Positions 51,157-59,868 of a stretch of DNA of 64,000 nt are shown one piece after another. Positions within the stretch are counted from its first letter, which is position 1. Every line of letters begins with the position of its first letter. The stretch comes from Blautia schinkii (lineage in GTDB: Bacteria > Bacillota > Clostridia > Lachnospirales > Lachnospiraceae). Where the stretch lies: NCBI RefSeq assembly GCF_013304825.1, contig NZ_JAAWUO010000013.1, positions 62,001 to 126,000 on the forward strand, written 5' to 3'. Both the position numbers and the translations under genes were made by a program. A model generated the notes under the pieces. It had not been told where the DNA came from. It saw nothing but the letters and a program-made list of their open reading frames with translations, and searched no databases.

Positions 51157-51598
51157 CTTCCATCTCCTCTGCTTCCAATAATCCTTCTACATATTCTGCA
51201 GAATTGCATACAATCTTCCCTGTATTCATAATTTGAATTTTAAATTCACCTTCAAACCGCATTATATGTTGCAAATATACTGTCAGATCCTTTTTCTCTG
51301 CAATCTTTAAAATCCATTTTGCGCAGTTATCTCCACAATTAGACATGTTGTAAATAAAAGAATCATCCTTCAACATAAGAATCAAAACTTTCACACCACC
51401 AGACAATTCGCGTGGCGTTATGGCTCCCAGTATAGGACTGTCAATAACATGTGAACTGATAACTGTGCAATGATCCACATCCTGAATCATTTCTTTTACA
51501 AAACTATCTTCAATCCATTCATCTTCATATACATTATCAAAATACGAAGGTGCATCTTTCATGTATTCGATATTGGCATAGTACCATATTTTTAACAT
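51134..51598 (-). CDS. DUF4869 family protein
   Basis: 154 residues of the uncharacterised DUF4869 family (MLKIWYYANIEYMKDAPSYF, then FDNVYEDEWIED and ITPRELSGGVKVLILM). It precedes and overlaps the P-loop ATPase gene; the pair recurs in Firmicutes as far as I recall. The end of the protein is Glu-rich. A candidate promoter TTTTCA-N17-TATAAT lies about 170 bp upstream (-10 at 51772-51767). Confidence 0.7.
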   Translation of the reverse strand: MLKIWYYANIEYMKDAPSYFDNVYEDEWIEDSFVKEMIQDVDHCTVISSHVIDSPILGAITPRELSGGVKVLILMLKDDSFIYNMSNCGDNCAKWILKIAEKKDLTVYLQHIMRFEGEFKIQIMNTGKIVCNSAEYVEGLLEAEEMEDERKLLV

Positions 51599-51939
51599 CC
51601 TATCACGACCTCTCTGTTCTTAATATATTGTTTATCAATATCCATCTCTATAATTGATTTTACTCACTTTTGAAATCTGCGCGTTTTATCCTTTAGTAAT
51701 ATATAACTGTTTACGCACCATTATTGATGTATATTCAAGCAAATTCTGTCCCTTACACGTATTCTAATTATAACGATTTTTATCTTTCATGAAAAGTCTA
51801 ATTCTCCAGATTTTATCTTTGACTACACTGGAGATTGACTTAGATTTCTCCAGCAGATATTTCCAATTTTTATGTTTTATATACCTGTTTCCGTAATTTT
51901 ATTTCTGATATTGCATTATATATCTTCATATTCTGCTTT
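51599..51939. other. Intergenic region with the promoter of the DUF4869 operon
   Basis: AT-rich, no gene seen. On the minus strand TTTTCA-N17-TATAAT (-10 at 51772-51767) gives a leader of about 165 nt before the DUF4869 gene. A repeat CTCCAG...CTGGAG near 51800-51835 could form a hairpin upstream of it. Confidence 0.4.
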
Positions 51940-52275
51940 TTAAATCTTCATGTCAAATCTCCAACCGCAATCACCATGGTAAATCATTTGTTTTGTCATG
52001 CCACCATCAATACAGATGTTTTCACCTGTGATAAAGCCTGCTTTTTCAGAGCAAAGAAACAGTACCATATTGGCAATATCCATAGGATTTCCGACACGAT
52101 GAACCGGCTGCTGCACTGCATCTGCTCCTGTATATTCGATAAAGTCAGTATCTATCCATCCCGGAGAGATTGAATTGACTCGTACTCTTCCTGCAAGACT
52201 GACTGCCAACGCATGAGTTAATGCTGAAATCCCACCCTTGGCTGCAGTGTAACTCCATATAAAATTCTCCCCCAA
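51940..52275 (-). pseudogene. Short-chain dehydrogenase/reductase, N-terminal half missing
   Basis: The frame begins at the active site SYTAAKGGISALTHALAVSL (Tyr-x3-Lys) and continues through VNSISPGWIDTDF and TGENICIDGG, the usual end of glucose-dehydrogenase-like SDRs. The Rossmann NAD-binding half is absent, replaced by the unrelated GNAT gene 11 bp upstream. Not a working enzyme. Confidence 0.8.
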
Positions 52276-52285
52276 AATCCGCTTT

Positions 52286-52711
52286 CTATTTCTGTTGCCA
52301 CAACATTATGTATTCTTTTTCACCAGTAGCATCATCTAATCCTTCACATTGAATATCGAACCCTTCTCTTTGGTAAAAAGAGATGGCTCTGGCATTCTTC
52401 TGGTATACGTTTAATCGTAACCTAATTTTTTTATTCTTGATATAGTCTAATAAAAGTTTACCTATACCACATGACTGCATTTCATTAGAAACAAAAATCC
52501 CTTCAATGTATTCGTTACTTAGTCCTACAAATCCCTGAATCATTTTATTATCTTCATACACATAGACTTCCGCTTGTGACATCATTTCTTTCACTAATTC
52601 ATAATTACTTGTCCAATATTGCTCAGGAATAAAATCATGTGCTTTTAAATTGGTCTTTAACCATATGTCAGCAACTCTATTAATATCTGTATTCTGCATC
52701 TTTCTGATCAT
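52286..52711 (-). CDS. GNAT family N-acetyltransferase
   Basis: 141 residues with motif A IFVSNEMQSCGIGKLLLDYI (about 72-91) and motif B NARAISFYQREGF. MIRKMQNTDINRVADIW is a typical start. Resembles YiaC/RimI-like acetyltransferases; substrate unknown. Lies immediately upstream of the SDR remnant. Confidence 0.87.
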   Translation of the reverse strand: MIRKMQNTDINRVADIWLKTNLKAHDFIPEQYWTSNYELVKEMMSQAEVYVYEDNKMIQGFVGLSNEYIEGIFVSNEMQSCGIGKLLLDYIKNKKIRLRLNVYQKNARAISFYQREGFDIQCEGLDDATGEKEYIMLWQQK

Positions 52712-52871
52712 AACGATTATCCTCCATCAGCTCCCGATTTCAGAGCTTCATTTCTAATACTGATTTTACCGTACTTTTTAGGCTCAGTCCATCTTTTATA
52801 CCCAAGCAATATCGCTTCCATTTCCTTTCTGCCGGACTGTTAGTCCCTTTTCTTGAAAAAATATAAAAAAT

Positions 52872-52900
52872 AGAGCACATAGATAGATTCTACATGCTCT
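52872..52900. terminator. Hairpin downstream of the transposase copy
   Basis: AGAGCACATAGA pairs imperfectly with TCTACATGCTCT. Flanked by A-rich sequence on the left. Confidence 0.5.
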
Positions 52901-52964
52901 TACGCTTTATATTCTGTTTTTATATCTTATTCTCTTTAGACGAATTTTTTTGATTCTGTTTATT

Positions 52965-53793
52965 ACACCAGTTTACAACTTTATAATTAATAGACTTGCT
53001 GACGAATCAGCTGTTTTAAAGCCTTTATGATAACATTTGATTTTATATGTGTTTCGATGTTTCTAACGAAATTGGTCAAAAATATCTGGCTGCGAATGCC
53101 CTGACTTAATTCAAAACGAAACTCCTGTACACTTTTTGTACGGTATTCGGAAAACTGCTCATCCTGATAGGGTAAGATCTTCATTGCACAATAACAGATA
53201 TTGATCAGATTTACCAGCATTTCAATACCTTTGCAGCTTCGTACCATATAACAGCAAAGTAACCAGAAGGTTTTCTGCTCATAGTAGCTTGTTTCAATAT
53301 TCCACCGGAACGAGTACAAAAACAGCGGAATATATTTCATCCTGTCATTCTTCCATACAGGTATGCAAAGCATAATACTTACAAAGCAGTGTCCATTCAG
53401 ATAATTGGAACCATTATGTGCGGCATGGTCAAAGAGTTTTGAAACATTCTCAAACCGAGTTCCGGCCTTTGCTACCATGGTATCATCCACACAAAGAAAT
53501 ATCGGCTGTGTTGCCAGTGAATCCGGTATCATTCTCAAAGCAACTTTAGCTGTGATATTCATAAAGTGGGAATAATCAACTTTTGCATAGGAACATGCGT
53601 GGTAAAAGGTATTGAGGGATTTTGTGGTAATCCCAGACAAAAAGTGCTGATATAAAAATCGAATGGAATGTACAGATTCCAATGTTAGTATTGATAAAAC
53701 GAGTAAAAACAAAGTATCTGCTGTTGGAGCAAACTCATTATACATCAGAAAGCCCTGTACGATATTTTTTATGAAAAAGTTGTAAAGTGGTGT
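52965..53793 (-). mobile_element. DDE-transposase insertion sequence, copy 1 (internally deleted)
   Basis: Bounded by ACACCAGTTTACAACTTT (52965-52982) and its inverted partner AAAGTTGTAAAGTGGTGT (53776-53793; one mismatch). It carries one transposase frame lacking its central part. The same right end is found on copy 2 (55773-55790), which points the opposite way. Confidence 0.82.
52987..53745 (-). pseudogene. IS4/IS701-like DDE transposase, copy 1, central part deleted
   Basis: From MYNEFAPTADTLF the frame runs through LFLLVLSILTLESVHSIRFL and the first catalytic aspartate region (IFLCVDDTMVAKAG). After NGHCFVSIMLCIPVWKN it jumps to DRMKYIPLFLYSFRWNIETS and the final Glu region. About 150 central residues with the second aspartate are missing but the frame is kept. 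These residues are partly present in copy 2 (CDSWYTKQN, ETDFTFSNEKIGDYYTGVRR). Confidence 0.82.
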
Positions 53794-53929
53794 AAAGATT
53801 AATGATCTTTGTATTGGCACCGAAAATATATTTATTTCTCCGCAGCTTTTCTTCCAGGATGGGAGAGTGCCGCGGAGAATTTTTTGCGAAGAAAGAATTG
53901 CTATAGCTTTTGTAATTCCGGGAAAACCT

Positions 53930-55078
53930 TTATCTAAGAAAAAAATACAATATTAACATGAATATCATGAATATAATATTGGAGGCTGTGAATATTCCCA
54001 AATACTTCCCTCTCAGATTCCTGTTTTCTTTTGCAATATATTTGAAACTTATCAGGCTTGCCATGGATGCAATCAGAGTGCCGAGACCTCCAATATTGGT
54101 TCCGACAATTAAAGCCCGGTAATTATCTGTAAAGCCGGATAAAAGAAGCGCAGCGGGAACATTGCTCATAATCTGACTGGCAAGAACAGCAGTAAGTGTT
54201 TCCCTTCCTGCCATGATTCTTTCCAGAAAACTGCTGAATTGCGGAATCCTTCCAAGGTTGCCGATAAAAATAAATAATGCGATAAAGGTGGCAAGCAGGG
54301 AGTAATCCACCCTGCTTATATTTTCCCTGTTTCTTAGCAGCATATATATAAGAACCAATACAAGAGGAATCTGGTATGGAATGATACGTGCAACAGTGAG
54401 CAGGCAGATTGTAAATAAGATCAGGTAAGCGGCCAGGTATTCCATGTTAAGTTCTTTTCTGTCAGAGAATCCCAAAAGAGTTTTATCTTTTTCAGAACCG
54501 CATACGTGAGGTGCTCTGGCAGCGGCTACATGTATCCATATCAGAAGAAGGATAAGTGCTGTGGCGGAATAGGGAAGCATCAGGGTTATTAATTCTGCCG
54601 CGGACATCCCTGCTCTGGCATATAGATAAAGGTTCTGCGGATTTCCGATTGGTGTGAGCATGCTTCCGAGATTAGCAGCGATTGTCTGCATGGCTACTAT
54701 TTTAAGAAGCCAGTAATTGCCCAGTTCCTTTGGCAGTTTATGCACAATGATCAGTGCAAGAGGAACAAAAGTAATCAATGCCACATCATTGGTGATCACC
54801 ATTGACAGGAAGAAACATAAGAGTACCAACAGCCTGATCACACCCACAGTTCCCGATGTTCCCATCAGCAATTTTTTGGCGAGTATATCAAAAACACCAA
54901 CAGCCTTCAAACCAGCTACAATTGCCATCAAACAGAAGAGGAGCCCGAGAGTCCTGAAATCGATATAAGTAAAATAAGCCTTATCCGGTCTGACCCAGAA
55001 CATAGAAAGAAGCGCCAGGATCACTGCAATTGACAAAACGGTTTCTTTCCTGAAAAAAACATATAATTTTTGTAACAT
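53930..55078 (-). CDS. SLC13/ArsB-like ion permease
   Basis: 382 residues from MLQKLYVFFR (GGAAAGGAAATATT upstream), about eleven predicted helices. MVITNDVALITFVPLALIIV and GSMLTPIGNPQNLYLY are the two hallmark loops of the CitMHS/ArsB/SLC13 ion transporter superfamily (TPIGNPQN), and IMSNVPAALLLSGFT with GTNIGGLGTLIASM is the second repeat. It may move a dicarboxylate, arsenite or Na+. It sits between two inverted DDE-transposase copies, as cargo of a composite-like structure. Confidence 0.88.
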   Translation of the reverse strand: MLQKLYVFFRKETVLSIAVILALLSMFWVRPDKAYFTYIDFRTLGLLFCLMAIVAGLKAVGVFDILAKKLLMGTSGTVGVIRLLVLLCFFLSMVITNDVALITFVPLALIIVHKLPKELGNYWLLKIVAMQTIAANLGSMLTPIGNPQNLYLYARAGMSAAELITLMLPYSATALILLLIWIHVAAARAPHVCGSEKDKTLLGFSDRKELNMEYLAAYLILFTICLLTVARIIPYQIPLVLVLIYMLLRNRENISRVDYSLLATFIALFIFIGNLGRIPQFSSFLERIMAGRETLTAVLASQIMSNVPAALLLSGFTDNYRALIVGTNIGGLGTLIASMASLISFKYIAKENRNLRGKYLGIFTASNIIFMIFMLILYFFLR

Positions 55079-55140
55079 AATATTTCCTTTCCGGTCTGAT
55101 ACGACCGCGTATAAGTATATCACAGAAACATCCAGAAAAA

Positions 55141-55790
55141 AAAGAATCTAAACTGGAACTGGCAGCCTCCATGATCCGGCAGGTTATGCCTGAATTTCAC
55201 ATCAAAGATCATATCATCATCCTTTGTGACAGCTGGTACACAAAACAGAATCTGGTATCCATCGTTGATGAATATCCGAATCTGGATCTGATTGGCAATG
55301 CAAGGATTGATTCTGTCATGTATGATACATCTTTCTATTGAAACAGATTTTACGTTTTCCAATGAAAAGATTGGTGATTATTATACCGGTGTCCGCCGGG
55401 TTCTCGCTAAGATCTTTGGCAATAGGGAAGTCCTTGCCTATGTCACTGCCACAGAAAAAGAACATGGTACAAAACGACTGTTTTTCAATACCATTTTCCC
55501 GGAAGATCTGCAGATTTTCTGTGCATGGCAGAAAAAAGCACCATTGAACCAGACCGGAAGTGACCGTATGAAATACATTCCACTGTTGCTATATTCGTTA
55601 CGCTGGAATATTGAAACAAGCTACTATGAACAGAAAACGTTCTGGCCTTTTTGTAACTATATGGTGCGAAGCTGCAAAGGGATTGAAATGCTGGTCAATC
55701 TGATTAACATCAGTTACTGTGCCATGACAAAGGCCTTAAAACAGCTGATTCATCAACAAGTCTATCATTTATAAAGTTGTAAACTGGTGT
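55141..55790 (+). mobile_element. DDE-transposase insertion sequence, copy 2 (5' truncated)
   Basis: Reads ELAASMIRQVMPEFHIKDHI and CDSWYTKQNLVSIVDEYPNL, then after a frameshift and small deletion (MYD to SIETDFTF) ETDFTFSNEKIGDYYTGVRR and TEKEHGTKRLFFNTIFPEDL to QQVYHL. The right inverted repeat AAAGTTGTAAACTGGTGT is intact (55773-55790). The first about 150 residues and left end are missing. It holds the part copy 1 lacks. Confidence 0.82.
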
Positions 55791-55809
55791 TTATTATACA
55801 GAAATCTCT

Positions 55810-56160
55810 CTATTTTTTCTCCAAGGATTTAGCCAAGGTAGATAAAAGTGCTGCCATTTCCGGATTGGAAAGAACCTTGGCTAATAATTCCGCATCAACA
55901 TCCGTTGGAAGTTCAACAGTCTTGCCGGCAGCATGGGCATGCATACTCGGATCCAGATCTTTTTTCTCGTAAAAAGCTTCTTCAAAGAGCTCTGCATTCT
56001 TCCTGCGGTCGTCATCAATAATATGAGAATACACATCCGTAACCATATTGATCTGTGAATGACCGGAATCTCCCTGTACAGCCTTGATATCTCCGCCATT
56101 TAACTTCAGCTTATAAGTGACACTTGTATGGCGAAGGCTGTGAAACACAACCGGTGGAAG
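55810..56160 (-). pseudogene. Tyrosine recombinase (phage integrase) C-terminal fragment
   Basis: PVVFHSLRHTSVTYKLKLNG and GDSGHSQINMVTDVYSHIID hold the HxxR (Arg-His), the GH and the nucleophilic Tyr of tyrosine recombinases. The N-terminal DNA-binding half and first catalytic Arg are gone; upstream residues are foreign. A tail LLAKVLSNPEMAALLSTLAK follows. It could once have served the tRNA-Arg site at 49675. Confidence 0.8.
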
Positions 56161-56197
56161 ATTATGCTCTTTCTGCTCTCCTCCGGAAATACCAGAA

Positions 56198-56353
56198 TCA
56201 CATCTTTTCCATGCAACGGGCCTTTTTGTTAATTCTGCCTGCATAATACATACATTCTGAACAATAATGCTCTCTGAAGGTTTCCTCATCAATCACCGGT
56301 AACTGTTCTCTGATCTCTTTTCGGATTTCTTCTGCTTTTAAATATGGCTTCAT
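56198..56353 (-). CDS. Small cysteine-containing protein, possibly truncated
   Basis: 51 residues from MKPYLKAEEIRKEIREQLPV with AAAGGGG upstream, ending CSECMYYAGRINKKARCMEK. The cysteine spacing suggests a small zinc-binding element protein. The frame runs into the integrase remnant by overlapping frames, so the natural C-terminus may be lost. Confidence 0.4.
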   Translation of the reverse strand: MKPYLKAEEIRKEIREQLPVIDEETFREHYCSECMYYAGRINKKARCMEKM

Positions 56354-56890
56354 CTGTTTATCCCCTTTCCGTTTGCCACTTATTTTTACTGGCAACACAA
56401 GGGTATGGCAGAAGTTCCCCTCTGCCACACGACTTCTATTGTCAGTTACCCCGGAATATACCGGGGCAATCTTTTTTTCATACAGTGCTCGTTTGTCTTG
56501 TTCACACGTGTATCCCATCTCAGGGAACACCCAGTCCGTTAGCGCCATCGCAGGCAGCCTCAACCATATCGTGTATGGTCTCCAGGATCCTCACTCCTCC
56601 TGGCCGACATCATTCGGAAGTATCATTATTAATTCGCCGCTTTGCTCAGAAAGCCATCGCCGTAGCAATGTTTCAATGCAAACCTCTGTTTCTCTTCATC
56701 CTCGGACCGATTGTCCTTGAACTTATCCGGAATCCTATCTGGCAGGACTCCGGCGGACTGGCAAGCTCATTCAATTTTCAAAGTCTTGAGTCGGCTTTTC
56801 GATCCGAATTTTTGATCTGTAGCCTTCTCAACTTCTAAATACAAAAAAGTTTGGGAAAGTTTTGGGAGAAATGAAAAAAGATAAAAAAAA
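56354..56890. other. Mobile-element leader region without an intact gene
   Basis: On the minus strand stems CCCCGG/CCGGGG (near 56456-56473) and TGGCAGA/TCTGCCA (near 56406-56428) stand in tandem before the small gene at 56353, and a start-less frame (LPDRIPDKFKDNRSEDEEKQ) ends near 56630. This looks like the leader and decayed small genes of an integrative element. Confidence 0.4.
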
Positions 56891-56892
56891 CA

Positions 56893-56922
56893 AAAACGCC
56901 AGTGGAATACTCCACTGACGCC
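56893..56922 (-). terminator. Terminator of the 61-residue gene
   Basis: CGCCAGTGGA pairs with TCCACTGACG over a 4-nt loop with A-runs on the left (T-run on the minus strand). Confidence 0.75.
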
Positions 56923-56950
56923 TTACAAATACTATTGATTTTTTCTTTTA

Positions 56951-57136
56951 TTATTTGTCGATAACTTTACTTATGATGTCGGACATATGGTCAAGACTGG
57001 ATTGTCTATCAGCTAATGCCTCCTCAAAGCTACTGTCACCATACACATCATTTACCTGCTCTTCCGTCCAAACATCACCTACCTCTTCCATTTTTTCAAT
57101 AAATTCGTTGATTTCCTGTTTGTTCATAGTGTTCAT
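56951..57136 (-). CDS. Small acidic protein of unknown function
   Basis: 61 residues (MNTMNKQEINEFIEKMEEVG), acidic and helical, with a good ribosome site (AGAGAGGGTACAGA) upstream of the first ATG. Divergent from the HTH protein at 57308 by 170 bp. No family recognised. Confidence 0.6.
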   Translation of the reverse strand: MNTMNKQEINEFIEKMEEVGDVWTEEQVNDVYGDSSFEEALADRQSSLDHMSDIISKVIDK

Positions 57137-57249
57137 TCTGTACCCTCTCTTTCCTCTTTCACTCTTTTTGACTTCATGTTTATTATTGAGCTTGTTGTTA
57201 ATTGATAATTCAAGTATAATAAACTCTATACGAGAAATACACGTCTTGC

Positions 57250-57305
57250 ATGAGGACTTAAATATTGATAATCCCCATGTTTAGCGATATACGGGGAGGA
57301 AATTC
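57250..57305 (+). promoter_or_regulatory. Hairpin covering the ribosome site of the HTH gene, with a mini-frame
   Basis: CCCC of ATCCCCATG (near 57272) can pair with GGGG of ACGGGGAGG, which is the ribosome-binding site of the gene at 57308. Within the loop a 12-codon frame (MFSDIRGGNSHG) ends overlapping the gene's start codon. Both suggest possible translational control, weakly supported. Confidence 0.3.
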
Positions 57306-57307
57306 TC

Positions 57308-57823
57308 ATGGGTAAGCAATCCACCAGGGAAAACAAAACAATTTACCAGCTTTGCCGAGAAGCGGCAGGACTTACAAGAGCAGAGGCCAGCGAAAAAATG
57401 GATGCTGTCTCTGATTCAAAAATTGAAAAATTTGAATATGAAACACAAGAACCTACGCCTTATGATATCCTCCAGATGGCAGATGCCTATAAAAGACCAG
57501 AGCTTTGCAATTATTATTGCTCTCACAAATGCGAGATCGGCCATCGTTATGTTCCAGAAGTAGAAATGACTGATCTGTCAAATATCATTTTGGAGACAAT
57601 TGCCAGTTTGAATGAAATCAATCCTCTTACTGGTCGTCTGATCCAGATTGCCCGTGACGGTAAGATCAGCGATGATGAAATGAAAGATTTTGCTTATATC
57701 AGTAAAAAACTTGATGAAATTTCTTTAGCCATAGACTCTTTGAATCTTTGGGTGGATAAGACCGCCGGAGAACAGGGGCTTAATCTTGAGCTCCTAAATG
57801 CCGAGAGAGAAAAATTGAAATAA
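57308..57823 (+). CDS. XRE-type helix-turn-helix protein
   Basis: 171 residues; the first about 60 form a Cro/CI-like helix-turn-helix (IYQLCREAAGLTRAEASEKM, DSKIEKFEYETQEPTPYDIL). A cysteine group follows (CNYYCSHKCEIG), then a helical C-terminus. Common as a stand-alone regulator in Lachnospiraceae. GGGGAGGAAATTCTC precedes the ATG. Confidence 0.8.
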   Translation: MGKQSTRENKTIYQLCREAAGLTRAEASEKMDAVSDSKIEKFEYETQEPTPYDILQMADAYKRPELCNYYCSHKCEIGHRYVPEVEMTDLSNIILETIASLNEINPLTGRLIQIARDGKISDDEMKDFAYISKKLDEISLAIDSLNLWVDKTAGEQGLNLELLNAEREKLK

Positions 57824-57837
57824 TCCATAACGCCAAG

Positions 57838-57871
57838 AAAGGCAATGAACCATTTCTGACTCATTGCCTTT
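57838..57871. terminator. Bidirectional intrinsic terminator
   Basis: AAAGGCAATGA pairs with TCATTGCCTTT between convergent genes. Confidence 0.9.
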
Positions 57872-57929
57872 TCCTTTACATACGCTGTAATTAATTGACG
57901 ATACTTTCTGTTTTCTTCCTCCTGATCGA

Positions 57930-58145
57930 TTATAAATGTGACGTCACCAATGCTATAATGCCACCAATAATCAATAATGGAAAAGCAATGTACATCAGTC
58001 CACCTATAACCATACCAATCAATATCACCGGAAAGAAAATAACTGTACAAAGTAGTTTCATAATTCCCCAGGACGCTTTTAATCCAAATATAAAAAATTT
58101 TCCAACAAACCAAATTATACAAATTGTAAATAATAACGATAACAT
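57930..58145 (-). CDS. Small two-helix membrane protein
   Basis: 71 residues from MLSLLFTICII (AGGAG 6 bp upstream), two to three hydrophobic stretches (TVIFFPVILIGMVIGGLMYI). No known family. It follows a 42-residue gene by 26 bp. Confidence 0.7.
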   Translation of the reverse strand: MLSLLFTICIIWFVGKFFIFGLKASWGIMKLLCTVIFFPVILIGMVIGGLMYIAFPLLIIGGIIALVTSHL

Positions 58146-58171
58146 TTTTTACTCCTTCTGACATGTGTCTT

Positions 58172-58300
58172 TCATTTTTTCTGTTCTTTTTCTGCTAAAT
58201 ATTCAGATGTGTTCTTTATACCAAGTTTATTACTGAACGTCGGATTTTTCTCCATCTTTTCTATTATCCGGATTAATCGAATTCTCTGTGCTGCTTCCAT
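58172..58300 (-). CDS. Short helical protein of unknown function
   Basis: 42 residues (MEAAQRIRLIRIIEKMEKNP, then FSNKLGIKNTSEYLAEK), charged and helical, with GGGGTGATC upstream. Similar short proteins are frequent in Lachnospiraceae as far as I recall. Probably co-transcribed with the two-helix membrane protein. Confidence 0.6.
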   Translation of the reverse strand: MEAAQRIRLIRIIEKMEKNPTFSNKLGIKNTSEYLAEKEQKK

Positions 58301-58535
58301 CTGATCACCCCATTTACATTCTGCTTTTTTGTTGATATTGTCACTATAACAAATTTATTTTTCACAATACACATCCACCATGAGGAATTGCATCTTTATA
58401 TTTCTCGAATTTTGAGAATTCTGTCTTTATAATTCTCTATACAAAGTATATATCTATCTATGTTGTTTCTATTATAATAAACATATCCGAGTAACACTAT
58501 GAATTATTATTAAAGGTAAAGGAGTCAGTATTAAT

Positions 58536-59372
58536 ATGCGAATTGAAAATTTACAAAATGAAAACAGAAAATATGCAAAAAGCATCGGAAACTTCCATGT
58601 GCTTGAATATGTGCAGGATGCCAGCGTTTCACCTATGAATGCAATGAATGAGTATTTTATGAGTAAAATGAATGTCAGAAGAAGACAGGTTGTTATTGAT
58701 ATTGATAAAGACCATTCAGCTATTATCCAGGCTGGTTCCATGCAGTGGATGGGTGGTAATGTACAAGCCACATCTGGTGTAAAAGGTATCGGAGATTTCC
58801 TTGGAAAAGCACTCAAGGGTGCGGTTACAAAAGAAACCGCAGTTAAACCGGAATATGTTGGCGAAGGCTGTCTGGTACTGGAACCAACATATAAATACAT
58901 TATTCTTGCAGACATTGGAAAATGGGGTTCGGCCGGAATGACAATTGAAGATGGCATGTTCCTGGCTTGTGATGCAAATGTAAAAAGTAAAGTTGTAGCC
59001 AGAAAGAACCTTTCATCAGCAGTATTAGGTAGCGAAGGCCTGTTTAATCTGAGTTTGCAAGGAAATGGTGTAGCTGCACTGGAGTCTAATGTTCCCGAAG
59101 ATGAATTGATTGAAGTCATATTGGAAAATGATGAACTGAAAATCGATGGAAACCTTGCTGTATGCTGGTCATCAAATCTTGAATTTACCGTAGAAAGATC
59201 TACAAAAACACTTGTCGGATCTGCAGTTAGCGGAGAGGGTCTGGTAAATGTTTACCGCGGAACAGGACGGGTACTGATGTGTCCGGTCGCACCGACAACT
59301 TCCTTGTTTGAGTCCACCAACACCATGGCAGCTAAAGCTGCTGCTAAATCCAGTAATACATTTGGAAAATAA
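58536..59372 (+). CDS. AIM24 family protein
   Basis: 278 residues of the AIM24/TIGR00266 beta-sandwich family (IQAGSMQWMGGNVQATSGVK, GEGCLVLEPTYKYI, SGEGLVNVYRGTGRVLM). Function in bacteria is unknown; the fold suggests ligand or lipid binding. AAAGGTAAAGGAG stands before the ATG. Followed by a strong terminator. Confidence 0.9.
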   Translation: MRIENLQNENRKYAKSIGNFHVLEYVQDASVSPMNAMNEYFMSKMNVRRRQVVIDIDKDHSAIIQAGSMQWMGGNVQATSGVKGIGDFLGKALKGAVTKETAVKPEYVGEGCLVLEPTYKYIILADIGKWGSAGMTIEDGMFLACDANVKSKVVARKNLSSAVLGSEGLFNLSLQGNGVAALESNVPEDELIEVILENDELKIDGNLAVCWSSNLEFTVERSTKTLVGSAVSGEGLVNVYRGTGRVLMCPVAPTTSLFESTNTMAAKAAAKSSNTFGK

Positions 59373-59444
59373 GCATAAAATACATTCTCACGTAAACAAC
59401 AAACAATCACTTCCAAAGAGAAACAACATTTAAAGATATTTGAA

Positions 59445-59488
59445 AAAATCACCTTCAGACTATTTTTTTATAGTCTGAAGGTGATTTT
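59445..59488. terminator. Strong bidirectional terminator
   Basis: AAAATCACCTTCAGACTAT pairs perfectly with ATAGTCTGAAGGTGATTTT. Confidence 0.95.
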
Positions 59489-59511
59489 AAAATTCCCAAT
59501 ATACACCAGCT

Positions 59512-59868
59512 TTACGGCAGTATCTCAAGCCAGTATCCATCTGGATCTATAATGAAATAGATTCCCATTGTTTCATTTTCGAAACAAATGCATCCCATCT
59601 CTTCATGCTTCTTATGCGCTGCCTCGTAATCCTCTGCCTGGAATGCCAGGTGGAATTCGCATTCACCCAGATTATATGGCTGTGGATGATCTTTAAGCCA
59701 GGTAAGTTCCAACTCAAAATCACTTACATCATTGCTCAAATACACAATGATAAAATCATCGGTAGTCTTTCTTCTCACTTCGTGCAGATCAAGGGCCTCG
59801 TTGTAAAATTTAATAGATCGGTCCAGGTCTGATACATTGTAGTTTTCGTGAATCATCTTAAACTTCAT
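59512..59868 (-). CDS. VOC family protein (lactoylglutathione lyase-like)
   Basis: 118 residues from MKFKMIHENYN (AAAAGGAGAAGAATT upstream). Two VOC modules with His/Glu ligand candidates at NYNVSDLDRSIKFYNEALDL, ECEFHLAF and IDPDGYWLEILP. Resembles GlxI-type enzymes; no substrate is proven. Overlaps the end of the MBL gene by 4 bp. Confidence 0.88.
   Translation of the reverse strand: MKFKMIHENYNVSDLDRSIKFYNEALDLHEVRRKTTDDFIIVYLSNDVSDFELELTWLKDHPQPYNLGECEFHLAFQAEDYEAAHKKHEEMGCICFENETMGIYFIIDPDGYWLEILP

Noticed and set aside
58472-59119. Minus-strand open frame of 215 codons
   Set aside because: Antisense to the AIM24 gene, no ribosome site.
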